Assembly: GCA_021819605.1 (NCBI GenBank)
Contig: JAKAQT010000003.1
Coordinates: forward strand, 1 to 29,636
Direction: 5' to 3'
DNA from: Thermoplasmata archaeon
GTDB taxonomy: Archaea; Thermoplasmatota; Thermoplasmata; Thermoplasmatales; Thermoplasmataceae
Length of the DNA stretch: 29,636 bases
The position numbers were made by a program, and so were the translations under genes. Positions 6,974 through 13,944 of this stretch are shown here, piece after piece; position 1 is the stretch's first letter; each line of letters begins with the position of its first letter. Under the pieces are notes generated by a model. The model was not told where the DNA came from. It saw only the letters and a list, made by a program, of their open reading frames with translations, and made no database searches.

Positions 6974-8218
6974 TTGTCAGAGGAAACCTTCGGCGATATG
7001 TTCCGGAACATCAGGATTGATGACGCCATCAGGATGGGCACTTCATTTCTAATATCGGGATTTACATCATTCATCTGGATATCGCTTCCGTTCTTCCTCC
7101 GCGAGAATCATATACCTCTCTTTTACCTCGGGCTGATCTATTCAATCGCAGTTCTTTCTGCGGTTCTCATAAGGCTTCCTCTGCGCTTCTACAGCGATAG
7201 AGCCAGGAGCGATCTTCTTCCCACAATCGGGCTTCTCCTTACGGGGATATCTATGAGTCTGCTGTTCACCGTCAAGAATGTTGTGGGAATTATACTTGCA
7301 TTTGTGGTGCTTTCGCTTGCAGTAGCGGCGTACAGATCTTCCAAGAATGCCAGCAGAGCGAAAGGCCTCAGAAACATGGAACCCATGAGGAACATGTACA
7401 GCCAGGATATAATTCCAAACACTGGAATATTCATTGTGCTGATATTCGCAGCCTTATTCGTTGGCGGCAGTGTTGGAGAACTGTACGGCATTATGTCCGT
7501 TATAGCGCTACTTGCCGGATTTCTGGTTCTGATGTACCGTATCACCAGCGGTACACGATCAAGCATTTCACCATCGCCCAGGCCAATACGCCAGATGATT
7601 CGGACATCATTTGAGCCAATCAAATCCCTGGATATGATCACGAACAGAAAGATCATGATCCCATACATAGCCATACAATCCCTTCTTTATCTCTCAATAT
7701 GCATAGTGGCTGTATTCCTTCCTGCCATGGGCCTTCATGATGGCGTAAACAGACAGGAGGTGTTTCTGATATTCGCAGCATTCTCCGTCATAGCATTCCT
7801 GCTGGACAGGAGTGCTGCACTTATACCCATGAAGTTCGTGAGGGACACATTCTACATGTTCAGGCCCATATTCCTCATCATTCCACTGCTGCTGCTCTCT
7901 CTCATATCTTCAAGCGTCATTTTCATAATAGGATACTTCACGCTTCTTCTGTGGGTATTCTCTGATTCCATGTCATCAGATGTCGTATCCTCCATGATGC
8001 CGGAGGGCGACAGAATACGCGCACCCATAATAATGGGATTTCTCTCCATACCAATAAGCATAATCGGTCCGGCACTGGGTTCACTATTCTGGCTTGCATC
8101 ACCCAGGCTGCTTTATGGCGTCGCAATCCTCCCGGCAGCTATATCACTGCTGCTGGCCATGATGGCATTCCAGAATATCAGCAGGCACAAGGTTGATAAT
8201 TCCACAAAATCCGAATAA
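6974..8218 (+). CDS. Major facilitator superfamily-like transporter, TTG start
   Basis: The 414-residue protein begins at a TTG (MSEETFGDMFRNIRIDDAIR) and contains about twelve hydrophobic segments. After helix 2 there is RLPLRFYSDRARSDLLPTIG, matching the MFS loop 2-3 motif (G-x-x-x-D-R-x-G-R-R type) with variations. The central loop is basic (SGTRSSISPSPRPIRQMIRT). The substrate is unknown. It is not closely similar to the MFS protein at 5195-6415, so the two are not a recent duplication. The start is supported by the upstream TATA-like box; the next in-frame ATG (6998) would remove only eight residues. It is a single gene followed by a short gap and the NAC operon. Confidence 0.85.
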   Translation: MSEETFGDMFRNIRIDDAIRMGTSFLISGFTSFIWISLPFFLRENHIPLFYLGLIYSIAVLSAVLIRLPLRFYSDRARSDLLPTIGLLLTGISMSLLFTVKNVVGIILAFVVLSLAVAAYRSSKNASRAKGLRNMEPMRNMYSQDIIPNTGIFIVLIFAALFVGGSVGELYGIMSVIALLAGFLVLMYRITSGTRSSISPSPRPIRQMIRTSFEPIKSLDMITNRKIMIPYIAIQSLLYLSICIVAVFLPAMGLHDGVNRQEVFLIFAAFSVIAFLLDRSAALIPMKFVRDTFYMFRPIFLIIPLLLLSLISSSVIFIIGYFTLLLWVFSDSMSSDVVSSMMPEGDRIRAPIIMGFLSIPISIIGPALGSLFWLASPRLLYGVAILPAAISLLLAMMAFQNISRHKVDNSTKSE

Positions 8219-8232
8219 AATCTGGCAAAAAG

Positions 8233-8240
8233 TTATAATT
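8233..8240 (+). promoter_or_regulatory. TATA-like box of the NAC-CCA operon
   Basis: TTATAATT gives a predicted transcription start near 8262, fourteen bases before the microORF ATG at 8276. The leader of the NAC transcript would therefore carry that microORF. Confidence 0.45.
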
Positions 8241-8275
8241 CGCCAAAACATCAGAACTAAGGGCTGTACGGGTTA

Positions 8276-8365
8276 ATGAAAAACATCCAGTGCAGGTACT
8301 GCAATCTGTATGGGTCCGGTTCGGAAGTATTGAAGATCAAACATTGCTGGAGAGGTGTGAAATAA
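8276..8365 (+). CDS. 29-residue Cys-containing microORF upstream of NAC
   Basis: The ORF encodes MKNIQCRYCNLYGSGSEVLK followed by IKHCWRGVK. It has a C6-x2-C9 knuckle and an H23-C24 pair, which together could bind one zinc ion. It ends one base before the NAC start codon, a spacing that looks like translational coupling, and it lies downstream of the operon's TATA-like box. It is not a family I recognise. It may be a genuine zinc-binding microprotein, a regulatory leader peptide or chance; the four potential ligands and the tight spacing favour a real gene. Confidence 0.45.
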   Translation: MKNIQCRYCNLYGSGSEVLKIKHCWRGVK

Positions 8366-8366
8366 T

Positions 8367-8729
8367 ATGATACCTGGAAAGATGAATTCACGGGAAATGA
8401 AGAGAATGATGGCACAGATGGGCATAAAATCAACCGATATGCCCGATGTAAGGACGGTTATACTGAAGGGGACAACAAAGGATTACATGATAAGTGACGC
8501 CCAGGTGATGGTGATAGAGGCGCAGGGGCAGAAAACCTTCCAGATAATGGGTAACATGAAGGAGATTCCAAAAACGGAAACTGCAGCACCTTCTGGGCCG
8601 GCATTCCCGGAAGAGGACATAAAGCTGGTTATGGAGCAGGCATCTGTGGTGAGGGAAAAGGCCATTGAAGCACTGAAAAAGGCTGACGGAGAGCCGGCAA
8701 AGGCCATAATGGATCTGTTACAGAAATGA
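8367..8729 (+). CDS. Archaeal nascent polypeptide-associated complex protein (alpha-NAC)
   Basis: The 120-residue protein has an N-terminal MNSREMKRMMAQMGIKSTDM segment, a NAC beta-barrel domain (about 27-68, including VRTVILKGTTKDYMISDAQV), a flexible Pro/Ala linker, and a C-terminal UBA domain (about 80-120: EEDIKLVMEQASVVREKAIE). This is the full archaeal NAC layout. The protein forms a homodimer, binds ribosomes near the exit tunnel and contacts nascent chains. Its last four bases overlap the start of the CCA-adding enzyme (ATGA), so the two are translationally coupled. The start directly follows the microORF stop. Confidence 0.96.
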   Translation: MIPGKMNSREMKRMMAQMGIKSTDMPDVRTVILKGTTKDYMISDAQVMVIEAQGQKTFQIMGNMKEIPKTETAAPSGPAFPEEDIKLVMEQASVVREKAIEALKKADGEPAKAIMDLLQK

Positions 8730-10030
8730 TTGATCTCAGGGAGATACTGCTTCCAAACATCCCGGACGATAATGAGAAAAGAGAGATCAGTGAGATTACT
8801 GAATCCCTCATTTCTGGCATAAGGCAGATACTGGCCAGGGACGGCATAAATGCCACTCCTGTACTTGTTGGATCCACTGCAAAGCACACCAACCTGAAGA
8901 ATGCCGACATAGACATCTTTATTGTATTTGACAGGAAATTCAGTGAAAGGCAGATGGAATCCATTGGTATCAGGATCGGCCACGAAGTGCTGCCTGATGG
9001 TATTGAAAGATATGCCGAACACCCATATGTTTCTGGCTACATCAGGGGGAGAAAGATCGACCTTGTCCCATGCTTCAGAATAGAAAGTAATACCAGGATA
9101 ATCAGTTCAGTTGACAGGACACCTCTCCATACGGAATATGTGCTTACCCACCTGGATGAAAAGAGAAGAAATGATGTCCTTGCCCTGAAGCTTTTCATGA
9201 AATCCATAGGAGTTTACGGGTCAGAAATAAGGGTTCAGGGCTTTTCAGGATACGTGTGCGAGCTTCTGGTCATATGTCTCGGGAGCTTCCAGAAAGTGCT
9301 GGAGAGGTTCGCATCCCAGAAGGGCCGGCTCGTAATTCCTGAAACAACTCCGCTGGCAGCAAAGTACCGTTCTCCTGTGGTCATAGAGGATCCAACAGAT
9401 TCCTCAAGGAATGCAGCTGCAGCCATAAGTCTTGAGAATCTTTCCATCATGAAAATTGAGAGCAGGTTGTATCTGCACAGCCCTTCGAAATCATTTTTCA
9501 CAAAGCCCCAGCAGGAGAAACCGCTCCCCTATAAGGACCGGGGGACCTGCATAAGGATCGTCACGCTTCCAAAACCTGATCTTGTGGATGACGTAATATA
9601 CAGCCAGGCGCAGAGGGCCAGGAAAATACTTGTTGAACATATTGTGGACACGGGCTTTCATTACATGGATTCCGAACTCTATGTGGGAAACGAGATTGAA
9701 ATCATGATTGAGACCGAGTCAGCAACACTCCCGGGCGTAACCAGACATGTGGGGCCTCCCGTAGACACCCCAAACTCCATGGCGTTCATAATGAAATGGA
9801 AGGACGGAAAGTCTGTCAGGGGTCCATACGTGATCGATGACAGGATCTGCATTGACGCGCCATCAGTTGCCAGGGATATTGAGACAGCAATTTTCTCAGC
9901 GTTTTCCGGGGCAAACATTGGCAAAAACCTTGACCCGGTAAAGGGCAAAGCAAGGATCATTGATCCGTCCGGGTCTGATACAGCCTATATGGTTCTTGGC
10001 AAATTCTACTCAAGAAAGATACATCTTTGA
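8726..10030 (+). CDS. cca: CCA tRNA nucleotidyltransferase, archaeal class I
   Basis: The 434-residue enzyme has the class I nucleotidyltransferase signature VLVGSTAKHTNLKNADIDIF: GS at 49-50 and the metal-binding carboxylates D61 and D63, with the third D112 in RGRKIDLVPC. Length and domain order (nucleotidyltransferase head, helical substrate-binding region, RNA-binding tail domains) match archaeal CCA enzymes. It adds CCA to tRNA 3' ends without a template; both tRNAs in this window lack encoded CCA. It overlaps the NAC stop by four bases and so belongs to the same operon. Confidence 0.96.
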   Translation: MIDLREILLPNIPDDNEKREISEITESLISGIRQILARDGINATPVLVGSTAKHTNLKNADIDIFIVFDRKFSERQMESIGIRIGHEVLPDGIERYAEHPYVSGYIRGRKIDLVPCFRIESNTRIISSVDRTPLHTEYVLTHLDEKRRNDVLALKLFMKSIGVYGSEIRVQGFSGYVCELLVICLGSFQKVLERFASQKGRLVIPETTPLAAKYRSPVVIEDPTDSSRNAAAAISLENLSIMKIESRLYLHSPSKSFFTKPQQEKPLPYKDRGTCIRIVTLPKPDLVDDVIYSQAQRARKILVEHIVDTGFHYMDSELYVGNEIEIMIETESATLPGVTRHVGPPVDTPNSMAFIMKWKDGKSVRGPYVIDDRICIDAPSVARDIETAIFSAFSGANIGKNLDPVKGKARIIDPSGSDTAYMVLGKFYSRKIHL

Positions 10031-10059
10031 AAATCTCGAAGGATACGGGGAATATCCGT

Positions 10060-10266
10060 TCAGCGTCCTCCTGAAAATATCTCCATCAGGGTCACGTCAT
10101 CGGCATGGTTTACGATGTCCAGCCTGGTGACTGGCACCCCGTTCCTCAGGCATATGTAGCCTTCTTCCCTGAGATGAAGATTCCGCAGCAGTTCCTCCAC
10201 CGTGCAGGATTCCTCCAGTACTTTTTCGTATGTCTTCCTTCCCACAATCCTTACTGCCATAGTCAT
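10060..10266 (-). CDS. Ubiquitin-fold (ThiS/MoaD/SAMP-like) small protein ending in Gly-Gly-Arg
   Basis: The 68-residue protein shows the beta-grasp pattern: a first strand (AVRIVGRKTYEKV), a second strand, helix CTVEELLRNLHL, then YICLRNGVPV, and VTLMEIFSGGR at the end. The RNG-x-x-V segment and the late acidic/hydrophobic strand are typical of ThiS, MoaD, Urm1 and archaeal SAMP proteins, which act as sulfur carriers for tRNA thiolation, molybdopterin or thiamine, or as protein modifiers. Normally the di-glycine is the C-terminus; here one arginine follows, as verified by the TGA at 10060-10062. The ATG at 10266 comes three bases after tRNA-Gln; an in-frame ATG two codons later (10260) is an alternative. 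The role (sulfur carrier versus modifier) cannot be decided from sequence. Confidence 0.85.
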   Translation of the reverse strand: MTMAVRIVGRKTYEKVLEESCTVEELLRNLHLREEGYICLRNGVPVTRLDIVNHADDVTLMEIFSGGR

Positions 10267-10269
10267 CCA

Positions 10270-10342
10270 TAGCCCCGGGCAGATTCGAACTGCCGTCTAC
10301 GGATCCAAAGTCCGGAATGCTTGGCCACTACACCACGGGGCT
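10270..10342 (-). tRNA. tRNA-Gln (anticodon TTG)
   Basis: The minus strand folds into a 73-nt tRNA: acceptor AGCCCCG with CGGGGCT and discriminator A, anticodon loop CTTTGGA giving TTG, and T arm GGCAG-TTCGAAT-CTGCC. The outermost anticodon-stem pair is a C-T mismatch; the other four pair. The 3' CCA is not encoded (the next bases read TGG). The gene for the ubiquitin-like protein begins three bases downstream on the same strand. Confidence 0.94.
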
Positions 10343-10367
10343 GTGCCACCATGAGATTTTTGAAGCT

Positions 10368-10380
10368 AATCTATTTTTTG
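10368..10380 (-). promoter_or_regulatory. TATA-like box of tRNA-Gln and the ubiquitin-like gene
   Basis: The minus strand reads CAAAAAATAGATT, about 29 nt upstream of the tRNA-Gln 5' end. No separate promoter fits between tRNA and the protein gene, so both are probably on one transcript. Confidence 0.45.
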
Positions 10381-10518
10381 CAGGGCTAATTCCCTCAGCG
10401 CCTGTTCTCGTGTGAAATAGCGCAGAAGATAAGGGGAAAAGCCTTTCTATGCCATTAAAAAGTTATGTGCTGCATCGCATCCGGGCGGGAGCCATCCGGT
10501 GATGTGCTGTTCATGAGT

Positions 10519-11139
10519 TCAGGACCTGAACATACCGGTAACAGTCTTCTTCACCCGCCTCCAGGTGTTGTTTGTGTAACGTTCTCCGCCGGCAACCAGC
10601 CCCCGCTCATGATATCCGTACTGTTCCCAGTATCCGTCCTCATATTCCGCAATCAGTTCAATTTCTGTGAGCCACTTTGCGCTCTTCCAGCCATACAGAT
10701 CAGGCATAAATGGCCTTGCCGGGAATCCCTGCTCGATCCTCAGTGGTTTGTCATTCATCCTCAGCGCAATGATTGCATCATCCTTCAGTGAATATTCTAA
10801 GGGCACAGGCGTACTGTATCCGTCTGCACACCTGAACATGACCCACTTTGCATCCGGAGAAGGCTCAGCTTTTCTTATGATATGAGAAAGGCTTGGCCCA
10901 GCCCATTTAACATTCTGTATGCTCCAGGCGGTGACGCAGTTGAAATCGCTTATGTACTCAAGCCATGGCATCTTCATGATTTCTTCATGGCTGAGGGCAT
11001 AGGGCTTTCCCACAAGCCCGGAAATTTTAAGATTCCAGTGATCTGCACTGATTGTGGGCTCTCCAAGTGCCGAATATATTATCCAGTTGCTGATGTACCT
11101 CTGTCCGGGGTTTTCCACATCAACTTTCTTAAGTTCCAT
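10519..11139 (-). CDS. Sulfite oxidase-fold molybdopterin-dependent oxidoreductase
   Basis: The 206-residue protein matches the oxidoreductase molybdopterin-binding domain (sulfite oxidase/YedY family). It has WNLKISGLVGKPYALSHEEI, then DFNCVTAWS with the conserved molybdenum-binding cysteine C68, and later FMPDLYGWKSAKWLTEIELI, the KW-x-x-x-I segment near the C-terminus. It lacks the dimerisation domain and haem domain of animal sulfite oxidase and has no signal peptide or Tat motif, so it looks cytoplasmic. The substrate is unknown. An upstream ATG (11160) adds seven residues, but a TATA-like box at 11158-11168 overlaps that codon and sits 24 nt from ATG 11139, so I chose the latter. It is divergent from formate-tetrahydrofolate ligase. 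Confidence 0.9.
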   Translation of the reverse strand: MELKKVDVENPGQRYISNWIIYSALGEPTISADHWNLKISGLVGKPYALSHEEIMKMPWLEYISDFNCVTAWSIQNVKWAGPSLSHIIRKAEPSPDAKWVMFRCADGYSTPVPLEYSLKDDAIIALRMNDKPLRIEQGFPARPFMPDLYGWKSAKWLTEIELIAEYEDGYWEQYGYHERGLVAGGERYTNNTWRRVKKTVTGMFRS

Positions 11140-11157
11140 GTGGTTATGTATTCGTTT

Positions 11158-11168
11158 CAATTATTAAG
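11158..11168 (-). promoter_or_regulatory. TATA-like box of the molybdopterin oxidoreductase gene
   Basis: The minus strand reads CTTAATAATTG, centred about 24 nt from ATG 11139; this decides the start choice there. Confidence 0.5.
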
Positions 11169-11189
11169 ACCATGCAAAAAACGTCAAAA

Positions 11190-11200
11190 CATATTTTACA
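11190..11200 (+). promoter_or_regulatory. TATA-like box of the formate-tetrahydrofolate ligase gene
   Basis: CATATTTTACA predicts transcription from about 11221, leaving a leader of about 14 nt before ATG 11235. That leader contains a four-codon frame (MNIL, 11224-11238) that overlaps the real start. Confidence 0.45.
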
Positions 11201-11234
11201 GTTCTAGCTATTACTTTACTGGGATGAATATATT

Positions 11235-12875
11235 ATGACCAGCAATCTTCTAGATATCGGCAAAGTTGCCGCTAAGCTTGGGTTAACTGAGAATGACCTG
11301 GAAAGGTATGGTAACAACATGGCAAAGGTGAGCCTGGAGGTTCTGAAGAGGGTTCAGGACAGACCAAGAGGCAAACTCATCCTGGTTACGGCCATGAATC
11401 CAACCAAGGAAGGGGAAGGGAAAACAACCACAACCATAGGACTGGGGCAGGCTCTTAACATCATGGGCAGGAAAGTTGCCATAGCAATAAGGGAACCGTC
11501 ACTGGGGCCATGCTTTGGCATAAAGGGGGGTGCCACTGGCGGTGGAAAGTCCACCGTGGAACCCAGCGACAGGATAAATCTCATATTTACCGGCGATTTT
11601 CCCGCAGTCTCAGCTGCACATAATCTTCTATCAGCCATGATCAACAATCATATCTACCATGGGAACAAAATGAGAATCGATCCAAGGAAAGTTACTTTTC
11701 CACGGACAATCGACATGAACGACAGATCACTGAGAGATATTATCGTTGGTTCAGATGGCAGTGAGTCAGGAGTCCTGATGAAGGATAAATTCGTAATCAC
11801 TCCTGCATCTGAGATAATGGCAATATTGGGGCTTTCCAGCAGCTATTCAGATCTTAAGCAGAGGCTTTCAAGGATACTTATTGGATATAACTTCGACGGG
11901 AAACCAGTTTATGCAGGCGATATAAAGGCACACGGTGCCATGGCCGCGCTTCTCAGGGATGCACTTAAACCAAACCTTGTGCAGACTGCGGAAGGTGTAC
12001 CGGCATTTGTGCACATTGGACCCTTCGGGAACATTGCACACGGCACATCATCCATAATTGCCGACAGAATGGCACTGGGCCTTGCGGAATACCTTGTCAC
12101 GGAAGCCGGATTCGGTTCTGAACTTGGAGGAGAAAAATTTCTCGACATGGTGTCAAGAATAGGGAAGCTTCCAGTGGACGCAGTTGTACTTGTGGCCACA
12201 ATAAGGTCAATTAAACTGAACGCAGGCGTAAGCAATTCCAAGAAGGAGGATGTTGCTGCTGTTGAGGCAGGTGTTCAGAACGTCCTGAAGCATGTTGAAA
12301 TCCTGCGCAACTTCGGCATTGATCCAGTTGTGGCAATCAACCGCTTCCCCACGGACACCGATAAGGAAATCGCAAAGCTTGAAGAAATGCTGAAGAAAAG
12401 CAATGTGGTCTGGTCCCTGTCCGAGGTATTTGCCAGAGGAGGCGAAGGCGGGCTGGATCTGGCAGGCAAGGTTATGGAAAAATTATCCAGGCAAGCGGGA
12501 GATATAAAACAGACCTATGAGGAATCTGATCCTGTAAGGGATAAGATCATAGCGATAGCAAAAAATGTATACGGTGCTGCAGAAGTAATTTTTGAGAAGA
12601 AGGCAGAGAACGACCTTAAAAATATAGAGAAAATAGGAATGGGAAAAGCATATGTATGCATGGCAAAGAACCAGTATTCACTCACAGATGACCCTAATGT
12701 TCTTGGATGGCCGAAGGACTTCAAAATTCATGTAAAGTCGATTTCTGTGTCATCAGGTGCAGGGTTTGTGGTTCCCATGCTGGGCGACATAATGACGATG
12801 CCAGGGCTTCCAACCGAACCTGCAGCAAACAACGTTGACCTGACGGATGACGGGATCATAACTGGATTGTTCTGA
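11235..12875 (+). CDS. fhs: Formate-tetrahydrofolate ligase (10-formyl-THF synthetase)
   Basis: The 546-residue protein is a full-length formate-THF ligase. It has the nucleotide-binding EGEGKTTTTIGLGQAL segment, REPSLGPCFGIKGGATGGGK, INLIFTGDFPAVSAAHNLLS, and VTFPRTIDMNDRSLRDIIVG, all in the standard order, with VVAINRFPTDTDKE late in the protein. It catalyses ATP-dependent formation of 10-formyl-tetrahydrofolate from formate, feeding purine synthesis and C1 metabolism; purM is encoded at 16808. Compared with common bacterial enzymes, GMKGGAAGGGYAQV is replaced by GIKGGATGGGKSTV. The enzyme is mainly bacterial and found in few archaea, which is consistent with older lateral acquisition in this lineage; that is inference. 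Confidence 0.97.
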   Translation: MTSNLLDIGKVAAKLGLTENDLERYGNNMAKVSLEVLKRVQDRPRGKLILVTAMNPTKEGEGKTTTTIGLGQALNIMGRKVAIAIREPSLGPCFGIKGGATGGGKSTVEPSDRINLIFTGDFPAVSAAHNLLSAMINNHIYHGNKMRIDPRKVTFPRTIDMNDRSLRDIIVGSDGSESGVLMKDKFVITPASEIMAILGLSSSYSDLKQRLSRILIGYNFDGKPVYAGDIKAHGAMAALLRDALKPNLVQTAEGVPAFVHIGPFGNIAHGTSSIIADRMALGLAEYLVTEAGFGSELGGEKFLDMVSRIGKLPVDAVVLVATIRSIKLNAGVSNSKKEDVAAVEAGVQNVLKHVEILRNFGIDPVVAINRFPTDTDKEIAKLEEMLKKSNVVWSLSEVFARGGEGGLDLAGKVMEKLSRQAGDIKQTYEESDPVRDKIIAIAKNVYGAAEVIFEKKAENDLKNIEKIGMGKAYVCMAKNQYSLTDDPNVLGWPKDFKIHVKSISVSSGAGFVVPMLGDIMTMPGLPTEPAANNVDLTDDGIITGLF

Positions 12876-12981
12876 GAATTTCTGGCGAATAATTACTAAC
12901 CACCCATTTTTCCTATTATTCAAAAATCTTCTCTTGAACTGAACTTTCAATAAAAAGTAAAATTTGGTATGAGTAAAAGAA

Positions 12982-13638
12982 TTACTGAACAGTTATTGTT
13001 CCGGTCATCCATCCAACAGTTGACATTGCACCTGCCCAGCCAGTTGGTCCGGAGCCACAGGAAGCCTCACACTGCCATGTGTAGACGTTCTGGCCGCCTG
13101 TGTGGAAGGAGAACTGTTCCACGGACTGAGGAAGCACCGGGACATTCAGGTTCAGGCCTGCAACTGTGAATGTGTGGGCAATATCTGAATCACTGACGCC
13201 TGTTGTGGTCCAGGCTCCCCTGACTGAAATCCCATTGTTCTGGAAAGTTGAGTTGATCAGGGTGTTGTTGATGATGGTGACTTCATCATTGACCGTGCCG
13301 GATACATTGGCATATTGACCAGGAACTGTGGCGGTTCCATTATCATAATTTATGATTGTAACCTCAACCAGAGAATCGGCGGGAAGCAGAATGTTTCCAG
13401 AACTGAGGAGTGTTCCATTGCTCAGGACATAATATGCAGGCTGATCCCCCACTGTGCTGTTGTAGTAATTGTTTGTCGTGATTACAAGTGTAAGTTGATA
13501 CACACCATTGCTTTCGCCAGCGACAGGCGGTGCATAATTGGTCATATCAGGGTGGCTGATCACCAGGCCAATACCCACACCTGCTACAATGACGACGACC
13601 GTTAATACTGAAAACAGAGTCTTATCGCTCATTTCCAT
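12982..13638 (-). CDS. Membrane-anchored CuA-like cupredoxin with altered ligands
   Basis: The 218-residue protein has an N-terminal signal anchor (TLFSVLTVVVIVAGVGIGLV, about 8-27) and then an external Asn/Thr/Ser-rich domain with six N-glycosylation sequons (N60, N74, N100, N111, N124, N129). The C-terminal part is cupredoxin-like: H155 in DIAHTFTV, then YTWQCEASCGSGPTGWAGAM with C190 and C194 spaced like a CuA site (C-x3-C) and M205 downstream. Cytochrome oxidase subunit II has C-x-E-x-C-x3-H-x2-M; here the glutamate is shifted and the histidine after the second cysteine is absent. It may hold copper with different ligands, act as a periplasmic-side electron carrier, or have lost the metal. 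No oxidase subunit I is nearby. ATG 13632 is an alternative start (two residues shorter). Confidence 0.82.
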   Translation of the reverse strand: MEMSDKTLFSVLTVVVIVAGVGIGLVISHPDMTNYAPPVAGESNGVYQLTLVITTNNYYNSTVGDQPAYYVLSNGTLLSSGNILLPADSLVEVTIINYDNGTATVPGQYANVSGTVNDEVTIINNTLINSTFQNNGISVRGAWTTTGVSDSDIAHTFTVAGLNLNVPVLPQSVEQFSFHTGGQNVYTWQCEASCGSGPTGWAGAMSTVGWMTGTITVQ

Positions 13639-13668
13639 ACTTATCAGTTCCGTTCATATACCATCAAT

Positions 13669-13692
13669 AAATAAGACTGACAACTCTTATTT
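13669..13692. repeat. Perfect 8-8-8 inverted repeat at the cupredoxin promoter
   Basis: AAATAAGA (13669-13676) and TCTTATTT (13685-13692) are exact reverse complements separated by eight bases. The left arm overlaps the minus-strand TATA-like sequence CTTATTTATTG used by the cupredoxin gene. A dimeric regulator bound here could control that gene and perhaps the divergent permease. AT-rich sequence makes chance repeats more likely, so this is a candidate operator only. Confidence 0.4.
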
Positions 13693-13785
13693 GAGGAACA
13701 AAGTTTTTATAGAAATATCCAGCGACCCTCAATGCTGTATAGATATATGCATTAAAGTAAACTAACTGACAGTACATGAGTAATC

Positions 13786-13893
13786 ATGACATCCACTCCA
13801 GCAAAAATTTTCAAGAGTATCTCAAAAAGCCCTGAATTAAAGAATTTTCTGATTTCAATTCAAAAATATACTGAACATTATACGATTAAATGA
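13786..13893 (+). CDS. Possible 35-residue microORF before the APC permease
   Basis: An ATG opens a frame beginning MTSTPAKIFKSISKSPELKN and ending HYTIK. It is lysine-rich with a possible amphipathic helix. AT-rich boxes around 13738-13758 are 25-45 nt upstream, which would suit a leaderless start. I recognise no family, and the region is AT-rich intergenic DNA, so it could be a chance frame. It fills most of the gap between the cupredoxin and permease promoters; otherwise 13693-13907 shows no gene. Confidence 0.22.
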   Translation: MTSTPAKIFKSISKSPELKNFLISIQKYTEHYTIK

Positions 13894-13907
13894 TGGAGAA
13901 ATTATGA

Positions 13908-13920
13908 ATAAATATATATA
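13908..13920 (+). promoter_or_regulatory. TATA box of the APC permease operon
   Basis: ATAAATATATATA is centred about 31 nt before ATG 13945, giving a nearly leaderless transcript. Confidence 0.55.
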
Positions 13921-13944
13921 CGGCCATGCACATTGTATTGACCA

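Noticed and set aside
7189..7674. 161-codon frame on the minus strand
   Set aside because: Antisense to the second MFS gene; its hydrophobic look is mirrored from the transporter codons.
6542..10342. Encoded CCA at the tRNA 3' ends
   Set aside because: The bases after both discriminators do not read CCA, so it must be added by the enzyme.
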